Under the pieces are notes generated by a model. It was given only the letters and a program-made list of their open reading frames with translations. It ran no database searches and was not told the DNA's origin. A stretch of 64,000 nucleotides of DNA from Mesomycoplasma ovipneumoniae. Its GTDB lineage: Bacteria > Bacillota_I > Bacilli_A > Mycoplasmatales > Metamycoplasmataceae. The position numbers and the translations under genes were made by a program. The stretch is taken from positions 1 to 64,000 of the forward strand of contig VZDP01000003.1 of assembly GCA_009756935.1 (NCBI GenBank). The letters run 5' to 3'. Shown here piece after piece: positions 1 to 10,931 of the stretch. Position 1 is the stretch's first letter; the number at the start of each line of letters is the position of its first letter.

Positions 1-162
1 AATTCCATATTCATTTAAATTTCTTTTAATTTCTCTTGAGACAGTTGAGGGTGCAACATTAAGTTGCTTAGCAATAAATCTAATACTTTTGTTCTGCTGC
101 AATAAAAACTCAATTTTTACTAAATCTTCAAAACTAAAATGTTTAAATTTTCTTTTTTCCAT
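1..162 (-). CDS. IS30-family transposase, N-terminal part
   Basis: The gene reads leftwards off the window edge, so only the first 54 residues are visible, starting MEKRKFKHFSFEDL. They form the helix-turn-helix typical of IS30 transposases: a short basic start, then 'LLQQNKSIRFIAKQLN' and 'APSTVSREIKRN', where STVSREIKRN is the hallmark of the family. The catalytic DDE domain lies outside the window, so I cannot say whether the element is intact. Just upstream, aaaaatgcaa (178-187) and ttgcattttt (212-221) form an inverted pair that probably belongs to the IS end or its promoter region. Family assignment is confident, activity unknown. Confidence 0.85.
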   Translation of the reverse strand, partial: MEKRKFKHFSFEDLVKIEFLLQQNKSIRFIAKQLNVAPSTVSREIKRNLNEYGI

Positions 163-233
163 GATACTCCAAGAATAAAAAAATGCAAGTATAATATTAT
201 TATACCATACGTTGCATTTTTATCTTCGATTTA

Positions 234-270
<37 letters not shown>

Positions 271-303
271 ACATTAATAAAACCCAAGCAAAAAGGATTT
301 CTA

Positions 304-1497
304 ATGTCTAGGATTAAGGTGTTAGAAACCTTTTCTGGAATTGGGGCGCAAGCAAAAGCTATTGCTAATTTTGAAAAAGGCAAGAAAAAATTTTTTGAAA
401 TTGTTGCCACAGTTGATTGAGATGCTCGATCAATTATTACATATGCTCAAATCCATCATAATGTTTTGTCTGATGTTGATAAAATTTTAAAAGAAAATCA
501 ACTTAGTTCAGCAGAAAAAATAAATTTTTTTTTAAAAAAATTTGAATTGTCGCTAGATTCAAAAAGACCTTCACAAATAACAAGAAAAGATTTAACTTTT
601 AAAAAAATTCTTGTGGCTTCAATTATAAAAAGCAATAATTTAGGTTCAATTACAAATTTAAATGTTGAAGAAATTAATCGCTTAGCGCCTAATTTTGTCA
701 CTTATTCTTTCCCTTGCCAAGGCCTTTCGATTGCTAATAAGGGTCGTGCTAATGGTATTTTTGATAAAAATTCAACAAGTTCGCTTATTTGAAATGTTTA
801 TTCACTAATTAAGGGAATGAAAGTTAAGCCAAAGTATCTTTTAATGGAAAATGTACCTAATTTAATATCAAAAAAATTTATTAATCAATATGAAAAGTGA
901 AAAGAAACTTTGGAAAACGAAGGTTATAAAACTTTTACTGCAACATTAAATGGACTCAATTTTGGTTCAATTCAAAAAAGAAATCGAGTTTTTGCCATTA
1001 GTTTTCTAAAAGAAATAAAAACACCCTTTGAAAGCGACTTAGAATTTGAAAAATATATCTTAAATTTAGGTCAAGATATTTCGTCCAATTTGGATAAAAG
1101 GAAGAAAATTTTTCAATCGATTTTTAACTTTGATTCAAAAAATAGTGAAAATACTGGGTTTTTAATTAATGCTACTCCGTCCCGAATTAGGATGGTTGAA
1201 AAGGTTGAAAAAATTAATGAGTCAAAAAATTTTATTATTAGAACCTTGACAACCAAGCAAGATAGAAATCCAAACACCGGGATTATTAAATTCGAAAATA
1301 ATTTAGAAAAAAAACTAAACTATCGTTTTATCTCAAATCGTGAAGCTTTTAGATTAATGGGTTTTGAAAATAGTGACTTTGAAAAGCTCGGACCTTTAAT
1401 TTCAAAAAATATATTAACAAAAGAATCATTATATCGCCAAGCCAGGAAATTCTATTATAGTAACAATTTTAGAAGCGCTAATAAATTTAATTTATAA
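304..1497 (+). CDS. DNA (cytosine-5) methyltransferase, 3' end frameshifted
   Basis: This 397-residue protein transfers a methyl group from AdoMet to cytosine C5. Visible motifs, in order: motif I TFSGIGA (residues 8-14), motif IV SFPCQG with the catalytic Cys, motif VI MENVPN, motif VIII QKRNR, and a C-terminal NREAFRLMGF. AAGG at 293-296 is well placed for the ATG at 304. The last motif (X, normally QAGNSI) is missing in frame, where the protein reads RQARKFYYSNN. In the +1 frame the same bases encode QAGNSIIV, and that frame runs on to a stop at 1532-1534, overlapping the next gene. One extra C at 1442-1443 therefore seems to have broken the C-terminus. The target sequence cannot be predicted. 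The gene is paired with the DUF262/DUF1524 gene downstream. Confidence 0.88.
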
Positions 1498-1514
1498 GAT
1501 TGACAAGGAGAATT

Positions 1515-4500
1515 ATGGCGAAGAAAAAAGTTAATAAAAATGGAAATAGTGCAAAAAATAATAACTTAAAGCCATGAAAAATTGGTACTGCTATATTTAT
1601 ATATATCCAACCTTTTATAGAAGATTTAGGTCCAACAATCAATAAAAAGCATTTAGATTATAAAGTGGAAGATAATAAGAAAATAGTTCCTTGCTCACAA
1701 TTTGCACACAAAAAAATTACTACTAAAGATTGAAAGCGAGAAAAACACATATCCTGGTCAACGTTTTGACAACGTGTTGCCATACTTGAAAGTCTTCAAA
1801 TTGTATCTATAAATAAAAAAAAATGATCCTCCTCTTATTAGACTTAAGATTAACAAGGATTTAACCAATTTTTACAAACAGAATCGCGATGAATGAGATG
1901 GAAATTCAACTTTTAGGCATAATCATATTAAAAATATCGCCTTAGATTTATTTGAAAAATTTATATCTTCATTCAAAAAAGCAAACAAAGCAATTGATAA
2001 AAAATTAAATTCAATTTGTTTTAATTTACTTTTATCTTTTGATGCTTTGTATCTTAATAGCAAATATAAAGAAATTTTAGTAAAAAACAGTGGTAAAAAT
2101 GATGATGTTATAAAAGGTGCTATTGAAAGTTTTGGTAGCCTTTGAATACCAATAATGGAAGATATAAAAAATGATCAAGAAAGAAACAGCCTCATAAGCA
2201 AAATAGAAAATTATCTACAAAAAACAATAGAAATTTTAGAAAAGGGTGAAATTAATAATTCCCAAAATTTAGTAGTCGATAGTAAAATAAAAAATAATGA
2301 GTCTAAATTCATTAACACAGAAGATTTAGAAATAAAAGACGAAAAACTAAATAAAAATAATAGCGAAGTTCTTGATATGAAAGATGAATTTGAGTTTGTT
2401 GATGTGAAAGATGAAAATGAACAAGTAAATGAAGATGATGAACCAATAAAAAGTAAAACTTCTATAGATAAAATCTTGATTAATGAAATAATGAAGGCTG
2501 AAATAAAAAATGATTATATCAAAAATGATAATAATATTAATTTAGTCAGAGAAAAAAGCAAAAATGTGTCTTCAGAAACAATAACAGTGCAAGAATATTT
2601 ACAAAAATTTCATGAATACAAAATCTATTTACCTTTTTTTCAAAGAAATTATACTTGAGATCCTGGTCTAATAGCGAATTTTTTTGACCTAATTTTCAAG
2701 GAATTCGATACTAATGAAAATTTTTTGTTTTTAAACACGATTATTTTTGCAGAAAAAAAAGCAAGCGAGGGGTTTTGAATTGTTGATGGCCAGCAAAGAA
2801 CTGTTTCTATTCTCTTAATTTTGATCAGTATACTAAAGATGGCAAGCCATTTTGGTGAAAATATATTTTTTGAAATGTCGAGCATTTATCAAACAATAAG
2901 CAAAATATTAGAAAACTTTTCTAAAAACAATAGCCAATATATCCCTTTGCTAAATTATTTTAAAAATAATGAAAAAATGGACAACACTATTTTTTCCAGA
3001 AATATACACAAAATTATAGAAAAATTATGTGAAATTAAAACTAATAAAAACTCAGTAGACTGAATAAATGATTTTACAAATTTTATTCTGAATAAGATTT
3101 TATTAACATTAATTAGAATTTCGGAAATTAAAGATAAGCAATTTGCAAAACTTTTTATTAGTATAAATGTTCAATCAAAACCAATTCATGTGGTTGATTT
3201 AATTACCTCTAGGGTAAATGAAGAATCCCAACAAGAACAAATTCCGTATGTCAAACTGATACAACAATATTTTGGTGGAGAAAAAGAAAATAAAAAGAAA
3301 CTAGGGGCATTTTTACAAAATCAACAATATTTTATTGAGGATGAATTCAATACCCAAAATACAGAGAATAATTTATTTTCCTTATACCAACAACTTGATA
3401 ATTTATTAAATAAATGAACAAATAACAAGGCATTAACTAAAGAAACGCTAGAAGAATTTGTTAAAAAGATATTAGTTTTTGAATATGCATATGTCGGACA
3501 TATAAATATTTTATCAAGTAAGAAAGATATAACTGACAACGACGGCATAAAAGTTTTAATCCAAAAATTTAAAGAAATAATTCATAGAAATGAACTAGCG
3601 TTTATAAATTTACAAATCAATACGATTTCAAAAAAAGGTGCTAACAATCCGTATTCATTAATAATACAAAGTGCAATAAAGGAATTTGAGATTTTTGACG
3701 GTAACCTAGACTTGACCGAGAAAAAAGAAAATTTAGAGTTATTTAGTTCTGTTTTATTTCAAATTGAAAAGTCTAAAATTATTTATTACAGTAATTTTCG
3801 TGGCCAATCATTAAGAAAAGGAATCTATACGATGTTGTTGCAACAAAAAAATAATCCAGGTTTTTTAAAAAACGACAAAGAACTTTATCACAAATTAGTA
3901 GAATCGCTAACAAACGAAAGTGATAAAGTTAACATTAACGATTTTAGAAACTACATAGAAAATGATGGCAATAATGATAGAAATTTTAAAAAAAATGTTA
4001 TTTTGAGAGTGCGAATTAGCCTCAGAAAAAATGGAGAAATTCATCCAAAATATAAAAACAATAAGCATTTTGAGACTGAATTTACAAGTCAATTAACGAA
4101 TTTATACAATAATACAGATGATCCTATTTCAGTTGATCACTTTTTTCCGCAAAAACCTAACAAAGATTATAATATAGGTTTTTTGATAAATAAAGACAAA
4201 AGTTACGAAGAAAAGTATAATAAAATAGTGCAAAAAATCGGAAACTTAATACTTCTTCATAAAGATACTAATTCAAGAAAGCAAAATAAAAATTCTGAAG
4301 AAATCTGCGAAAGAGTAGAAGATGTTTTGATTCAAGGAGCTGCTGATATAAAAGGAAATTCTAAATTAGAAAGTCTTTGTCCAAAAAATAGGTCTAAAGG
4401 TCTTTATTATAAAATCGACCCCACTGATAGAGATCCTAAAAATCTTGAAAAATATAAAAAGGATTTTAAAAAAATTGAACAACTAATTAATAATAGAACT

Positions 4501-4560
4501 AACCAAATATTCAAGATTTATTTTGAAATTTTCTTTAATAAAAGAGAAAAAACTAAATAA
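1515..4560 (+). pseudogene. GmrSD-type (DUF262/DUF1524) nuclease, frameshifted in an A9 tract
   Basis: The reading frame opens at ATG 1515 (AAGGAG at 1505-1510) and encodes about 105 residues until the run of nine A at 1815-1823. It then stops early at 1836-1838. Eight A would join it to a frame that stays open to 4560, giving about 1,014 residues. That frame carries the DUF262 marks FFQRNYTW (about 2638-2660) and VDGQQR (about 2782-2802), used for nucleotide-dependent DNA restriction. A C-terminal DUF1524 HNH-like domain has DHFFPQ (4135-4152) followed by IGNLILLHKDTN. Residues between about 215 and 345 are a long acidic, low-complexity stretch. GmrSD proteins cut DNA, often glucosylated or otherwise modified DNA. 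Next to a methyltransferase the protein may instead be its restriction partner (inference). The A9 could be phase-variable, a decay mutation or a sequencing slip. Confidence 0.8.
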
Positions 4561-4685
4561 ATTAAAGCGTTTTTTATAGTGTTAAGTTCTATTTTTGCCC
4601 TTGGTTTGCAGTTTATTAGCAAGAATAATTTAAATTAAAATTGTTTTTAACAAGCTCAAACTAACTAAAAACAGTTAAAAAATTA

Positions 4686-4711
4686 TAAAAAAAAATAGCC
4701 AGTGCTATCTT
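4686..4711 (-). terminator. Terminator of pepA
   Basis: On the minus strand a GATAGC/GCTAT stem with a short ACTG loop is followed by a run of T (bases 4687-4695 read as T). It lies just after the pepA stop. Confidence 0.75.
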
Positions 4712-4736
4712 TTTATATGAGATTAATTAAGAATTT

Positions 4737-6110
4737 TTACTTTGTTAAAATGTACTCAACCAGTGTTTTAACCATTACGCCAGTTGGAAGATTGCGAACA
4801 AAAGCAGTCGCAGCAATATCTAAATGAAGAAATGGTTTGTCTTCGACAAATTCAGCAATAAACATTGCAGCAGATGAAGAGCCAGCTTTACCGGAAAAAT
4901 CAGTGTTTTTTAGATCTGCCACCTTTGAGTCACGAATATTTTGGGCAAAATCTAGGTGTAGTGGCATTCTTCAAATTAATTCGCCAGCTTCTTTTGATGC
5001 TTCATTGAAACTTTTTCAGATTTTATCATCATTAGCAAATGCACCAGTAAAAGTCTCACCAAGAGCAACGCGAATTGCACCTGTTAGAGTTGCCACTGAA
5101 ATAATTTCGGTTGCATTTTCTTCACGAATTGCATATGTTATTGCATCTGCTAAAATCAGGCGACCTTCGGCATCAGTGTTGTTAATTTCAACAGTTTTAC
5201 CATTTTTTGATTTTCAAACAGAATCAGGTGTATTTGCATCACCATTTAGGCGGTTGTCTGTTAGTGGTAAGACGGCAACAACATTAGCGAGTGGATTAAA
5301 TTGTGAAAGGGCATCAATAGCAGCAGCACAAATTATTGCCCCAGACATGTCATATTTCATGTCATTCATATATGTACCAGTTTTTATATTATATCCACCA
5401 GAGTCAAAAGTTATCCCTTTTCCAACAAAAGCAGTTTTATATTGACTTCCTGGTAGTCCATCATAAGAAATAACAACAAGTTTTGCATCATAAGTTGAGC
5501 CACGATTTACAGCTAAAAGTAAATTCATCCCTAATTTACGGATTTCTGACTCGCCAAGAACTTTTACAGTTAATTTAGGGTTTTGGGAAATTTTTTTCTG
5601 GATTTCAGCTGCTAAAAACTCTGAAGAGGCAATGTTTGGCGGGATATTTTGGTAATAGCGAGCATAATTTACAGCATTATTGATTATTTGGTATTTATTA
5701 ATTATCGGTTTTAATTCATCTAAATAACTCGAGACAACTAAAATATCACGGTATTTTGTTCGCTGTTTATCATATTCTGCTCTTAGGGAAAAAATATCAG
5801 AACGAACAAAGGCAACAACTTCAATTAAATAACGAAGGAAGCTATTTGGAAATTTATCAAAATCAATTTGGATATCTCGTGGGTAATTAGCTAGTTTTTG
5901 TGCAATTTTGCGAAATCTTGAAGGTGTAAATTCTTTTGTGCTCGAACCTAAATTAATATATGCTTTATTTTGGCCAAGATATTCAGTGATTGCAAGGTCT
6001 TCTTTTAATAGCATTGGGATTTGCGAGTCAAAATAGACAGGTTCGATTGTTATCCTATTTGATTCAAATTTATTGGAGTATTTGACAAAAATTTCTGAGA
6101 ATTTTTTCAT
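4737..6110 (-). CDS. pepA: Leucyl aminopeptidase (M17)
   Basis: Cytosolic two-metal aminopeptidase that trims N-terminal residues from peptides, useful to an organism that imports peptides rather than making amino acids. The 457-residue frame has the M17 signature NTDAEGR (around 5160-5185), the metal-site stretch [13 protein letters not shown] and the downstream KYDMSGA. Length is normal for the family, although the N-terminal domain looks divergent. One in-frame TGA codon is read as Trp. The gene stands alone with a terminator behind it. About 170 AT-rich bases separate it from trmB upstream. I see no strong ribosome site before the ATG. Assignment is secure. Confidence 0.93.
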
Positions 6111-6282
6111 TTTAAATATGTGAGCCTTACTAAATTAATTATATATAGCTTAAAAGTTTTGTTATAGAAATTATAGCCTAAAAACTATATTTTTTTTGAA
6201 AAATAAATATAAAAAAAGTTATCTTAAATTAATGCACTAATTTGATAAAAAGTAGTCTAAAAAATATTAGAAAAATCTTAGT

Positions 6283-6888
6283 TTAATTAAATGTGGCTTC
6301 TAAATACTGGATTTTATAACCAAGTCCAACTCATTTTTCTTCATAGGAAGTCATAACATTTTCGCTAACGCGGGAAGAATTTAGTAAATCATTAGTCTGG
6401 TAGATTATTTTTCAACCATTTTGTTCTAAGGATTCAATTGAGTATTGGAAAAATTTTTGGTTATCCGTTTTTAATTTTAGAATACCATTTTTTGTTAGTA
6501 TTTCTTTATAAATATCAAGAAAAAGTTTGTAAGTAAGTCTACGCTTATAGTGTTTTTTCTTTGGCCAAGGATCAGGAAAAGTAAGCCATAGCTGACTTAC
6601 TTTTCCGTTCAACATTGACAATAAATTTTTTGCATCACAAATAAGGATGAAAAAATTTTTTAAATTATAAGTATCAACATATTTTAAAGATTTAACAGCA
6701 GCAGAGGGAAATTTTTCAACACCTAAAAACTTTTTAGAAGGATTTTCAAAAGCAAGTTTTGTAATCATTTGCCCTTTACCCATTCCTACTTCTATTATTC
6801 AAGAATCATCAACAAATATTGGATTTTCGACTAGTAAATTATGTTTTTGAATTCTTTCAAGTGCATCTGGAATATTTCTTAATCGCAT
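6283..6888 (-). CDS. trmB: tRNA (guanine-N7-)-methyltransferase
   Basis: Methylates G46 in the variable loop of tRNAs using AdoMet. The 201-residue product begins MRLRNIPDALERIQKHN. It shows the AdoMet loop EVGMGKGQ (around residues 33-40) and the family signature LTFPDPWPKKKHYKRRL, which includes the PDPWPKKRH motif. It ends YLEATFN. Three in-frame TGA codons are read as Trp, including one in IIEVGMG's preceding 'SWIIEV'. The start at 6888 was chosen because it restores the conserved N-terminal 'IQKHNLLVENP' that precedes the first later Met. Length is typical. Confidence 0.92.
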
Positions 6889-6920
6889 ATTAAAATAGAT
6901 AACGATTTTTAATTATTTTT

Positions 6921-7802
6921 TTATGAATGGCAATTGATATCATGTTGTCCACGAATTTCAAAGTGCTCATCAACAATTCCACTCTCAATTTCTTCAATGG
7001 TAAATGTAGTGTGATGAATGTGTTTTAAATTGTGTAAGTCAACAGGAATTTCCATTTCGTGAACAATGTTTAATTGACTTGCTTGAACTTGTTCAGCATT
7101 AATAATTTCAATTTGTCTTGCAATATCAAGATTTTCTTCTAAATTAACAACAGGTTCTGGTTCTATTTCTACTTGTGGTTCAACATAAACTGGTTCAGCT
7201 GGTGCTTCGTAGTAAGTTGGCTCAAAAACAGGTTCTTCATAAACTGGCTCTGGCTCAACATAAATTTCAGGCTCAGGCTGTACAAAAACAGGTTCTTCTG
7301 GTTCTACATATTCCTCAGTTGTCTGAACTTGTAAATCTAATGGTTCATCAAAAGCAGGTTCTTGTTCCATCGGTGCAACACTTACAGGTTCAGGTTGTTC
7401 AACAGGAGGATTGTCAAATTCATTTTCTAATTCAGGGTTATCTTCAACTTCTGTTCCTCAGTGAACGATTTTAACGCTTTTTCCGTCTCTTAGATCAGCA
7501 GTGAAAATCATAATTAAGGTGATTATGTTTCAAATTACAGAAAGACCAAGAATTACTCCACCTGTGATTGTTAAAATTTGGACATCTCTTGCAATTTCGT
7601 CTTGGGCTGTTGATCCTAAATACATCATTTGGGAAATGAAAATCATTAAAAGACCAACGAGAGTAAAGGTAAATCTAATAATTGCTAGACTTATTCTACC
7701 CAAATACCAAAAACCAAATCCAAACAAACCAAGAAAGAGCTCATTGTAAAATGCGTCGCTTTGCAATAAGCCATCTTTCCTTTTTTTGTCTAAATATGCC
7801 AT
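6921..7802 (-). CDS. Membrane protein with Pro/Glu-rich C-terminal region
   Basis: 293 residues with no recognised family. The start at 7802 has a strong AAAGGAG site. Residues about 20-60 and 75-105 are hydrophobic (LFLGLFGFGFWYLG, IIRFTFTLVGLLMIFI, ILTITGGVILGL), suggesting two to four membrane spans. From about residue 125 the chain becomes extremely acidic, with repeats of the type EPVYEEP, EPEPVY and YVEPE up to about residue 225. It then ends in a more ordinary tail with HIHHTTFTIEEIESG. Acidic Pro/Glu regions are usually extended and unstructured. Such proteins occur in mycoplasma attachment and cytoskeleton complexes, but I cannot assign a role. The orientation of the tail across the membrane is unknown. 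Confidence 0.75.
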
Positions 7803-7936
7803 TTTTACTCCTTTTTTTTAAAAAATTAGGTATTTTATATTTCTTGAAAGAATCTAAAAATTAATTTTATCTATCGATTTAAAATTATACATGAAAATAA
7901 AAAAAACCAATAAAAAAATAAAATTTTTTTAATAAA

Positions 7937-8881
7937 TTACTTATCTTTTTGGAAATCGACTAGAGTGTAATATAAAACATTTCCACCAAGATTTTCTTCA
8001 AAAATTAGCTTTTCAACAAGAGGAACGCTAACACCTGCAACGCCGCTTCGGTAGTTTGTAGTAATTCTTGCATATTCTTGTAGTGGGAATTTTTCAGTTT
8101 TTTGGCCAATAAATTTAGGGTAAATTTGAAGTCACGGACTTAAAGTTGCTTCTAAATTAAGCATTTTTTGGTTTTTGAGCTCTTTTTTAATAGTTATATT
8201 AAAAATAAAATTATCTTGATTTAAAAGAAAAACTTGATAATTTTTAGTTTCAATATTTGTCTCTGGATCAATTTCGCCCGGCGATTTTACAATTGCAATG
8301 TCAATAAATTTATTTGAATTAGGTTGATAAAAACTGTTTTTTAAAGCTTCATTTCTGAGACCGATATTTAGTTCATCGTTTTGCTGCTGAAATTGGTCAA
8401 TTTTTGCCAGACCGCGAACAAAAACAGCAGAATTTAGATTTTTTAAAAGCCAAAGTCAATTATTTTCAAACAGTTCATTAACACTAAATTTAGCTTTTTC
8501 AAACAAAACAGGGTTAGAATTGCCTCTTCCAAAGCCACCAATTATTGAATCACTTGGTGAGTTGTTTATTGTGTTATAAAAGCTTAAATTAAAGGCTAAA
8601 TCATTCAAATAGTTGTCTGAATCTATTGTTGAAATTCGGTTTATTAATTGCTCTTTTGAGTCAGCATTTTCATAAATTTTATCTAAAAGTTGATTAATGA
8701 TACTGTTTTCTAAAAAAGGTTCGGCTTTTTCTGCCTGAACTACATCATTTTTTGCAAATTTTTCGTATTTAGCTTGATAATTAGTTGGCTGATTTGATGG
8801 CTGGGCACAACTAGCTAAAAAACCAGCTGATAAAAATGTTAATAAGTTAACAGAAAATAGTAATTTTTTATTTTTTTTCAT
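7937..8881 (-). CDS. Lipoprotein, unknown function
   Basis: 314 residues beginning MKKNKKLLFSVNLLTFLSAG, with a lipobox LASC near residue 25, so the mature protein is anchored outside the cell by a diacylglyceryl Cys. The remaining sequence has no recognised domain. It is rich in Asn, Lys and Phe and contains NNWLWLLKNLN, which resembles the NWLFLLENID of the neighbouring larger lipoprotein, so the two may be distant paralogues. Its start overlaps the 3' end of that gene by 14 bases, showing translational coupling in the ABC-transporter cluster. A role as a transporter-associated or surface component is inference. Confidence 0.82.
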
Positions 8882-10931
8882 CTTTTTCCTTAAAAAACAT
8901 TTGCGCAGGCAAATTATAACGGAATTTTTTTACAAAATCATTTTCAAAATCATGATAAGCTTCCTGAGAGGCATGATAAAGTGCTTGGTGGAAAATTTCG
9001 GTAAGAACTTTGGCCGAAATTTTATTTTTTGTTTTCGGGAAATGATATACAAAAGGATTTAGGCTTACTTTTGGCTCAGAAGTTGAATTATCAACTCTTA
9101 AATTTATTAATGTGTTTTGCTTTAATATATAAAGATCTTTATAATTACTTACAAATCTTGATGTGTCTCCTTCAGAAATTGACTCAAGATATTTATTTGC
9201 ATAATAAAAAGGCTCTGTAAGATCTTCTTGGTCTTTAACAAGTTGTTTAAATTCGTCACTGTGAGCAACTTTTATACTACCATCTTCGTTAAATTGATCA
9301 GGAAATGAGTATCATTTATAAAAGTCAAGTCTAAGTTTGTCAAGTCTTTCAAGAATAAAAAGTCAATTTGTATCAACAAAGTTTTTATATTCTTCAATTG
9401 CGGCTTCAAATTCTGAAGAATCAGTATTATTTAATTTTTCTTGAATTTTTTTTCATTCAGACTCTAATTTTTCAATGTTTTCTTTTGCATAGTAGCTATT
9501 AAAAAATTGGACTTTTTTGTTTGCATTATTTGGTCAAATAGTTTGAAAAATAAACTCAAAAACACGGCGATTATTGAATTCTTCAGCTGTTTCATTTTTT
9601 ATTTTAATGTCCAATTTTTCATCAATAAATTTAGAATAATTGTCCATAAAAGTTGAGTTTTGCTTTGGTGATTCTTCAGGTTTAGTGCTAATATCACTAC
9701 CTTTTTCCAAATCTATTGAATATAAACTGTATTTGTGAAATTTATAAGGAGAATTAAATGAAGAAATATCAGTGGTAATATTTGAGAAAAAATTAGAGCT
9801 AGTTAGATCATTTTTTTCGTTAAATAGTTGATTTTTTACAATGTTGTCAAGATTTGCAAGATCATTTTTATACTTTTCTTCAAGTTCGGCAAGCTCTAAA
9901 TTAAGATCTTGATTTTGATCCCCAGGTTCGTCTTGAAAATTTGTGGCCTTAACGTCTTGAAAATTTGTGACACTAACGTTTCGTCGGGTTCTACCAAATG
10001 CTCGACGATTTAGACTTTCTAGGAAAGCTTTCTGCCCAGGCGAACATGCCGCTAAATTTTCAAGACTACAAGAATTCCCTCCATCTTCGTCCTCTTCATC
10101 TTCAGAATCAAGTGATTGACCGCTTGTGCTTTTAAATCTGGCAATTTTGTCTTCTAATTCGTCCTTTTTTTCTTTAAAATCTGCGGTTAGATTTTCTCGT
10201 GCGGTTTCGAGTTTATCTTTAAAATACTTTTGTTCTTCAGATTTTACTCAATTTTCAATGGCATTTGCAAAAGAAAAATTATCGGCAATTTGATCTTCAA
10301 GCACAAACATATTAAAGTCAAGTTTTGTTTTTAATTCATTATTAGTTTCAAAAACAGTGAATCTAATAAATTTATTTTTGTCAAAAATCAAATAATAAAC
10401 GCTATTTTTATCAAATTGATCAGCTTCTCTGTCAATTTTAATAAAATCGAAATTTTTATTTGAAATTTTGATTTTGGTATCTTTTAGCAAATTTATTTTT
10501 TCTTCATTAGCATTTTTTACAAATCTTCCGGTGTAAGGGTTGAAAATAAAAGATAATTTGTCAATATTTTCAAGTAAAAATAGTCAATTTTTTGATAAAT
10601 ACGAATGAATTGTAAATCGAGAATTTTCGCGTGTTTCGGTGTATTGATCTTTGAAAAATCTAAAATATGGTCTTGAAAAAATAAGAGAATATTTTAATTC
10701 GCTAGTTAATTTTGGCAAATTTAGATTAATTTGGTTTGAAATATAGTCATCTTTTTGAAGTTCGTTATTAGAAAAAACTGAATTAACAAATTCCTGAAAT
10801 TTAACATTTGTAAGCAATGATTTATTCTCAGGCTTTGGTTGAGATTCGTAAAAATTATAAATTCCGCTGCAAGAAATAAACAAAAAAGAGGTTGGCAATG
10901 TAGCTAAAATCAGTAATTTTTTCTTTAACAT
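8868..10931 (-). CDS. Large lipoprotein with two S/T-X-F-X-D motifs
   Basis: 687 residues with a lipoprotein signal (MLKKKLLILATLPTSFLFIS, then Cys at about 21). No known domain is recognisable. Blocks NWLFLLENIDKL and NWLFILERLDKL appear about 400 residues apart, suggesting an internal duplication. In the middle lies an acidic, Ser-rich segment (SEDEEDEDGG), then a basic RRAFGRTRRN, then two copies of TNFQD (9930-9947 and 9955-9972). TNFQD fits the S/T-X-F-X-D/E cleavage motif known from surface proteins of M. hyopneumoniae. Its ATG overlaps the stop of the ABC ATPase gene (TAATG), so the transporter and lipoproteins are made together. Confidence 0.82.

Noticed and set aside
4837..5445. 202-residue plus-strand ORF
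   Set aside because: Lies wholly inside pepA on the opposite strand. The pepA motifs are unmistakable.
7175..7474. Plus-strand ORF with Gln/Leu repeats
   Set aside because: Complement of the Pro/Glu-rich repeat tail of the membrane protein gene; no ribosome site.
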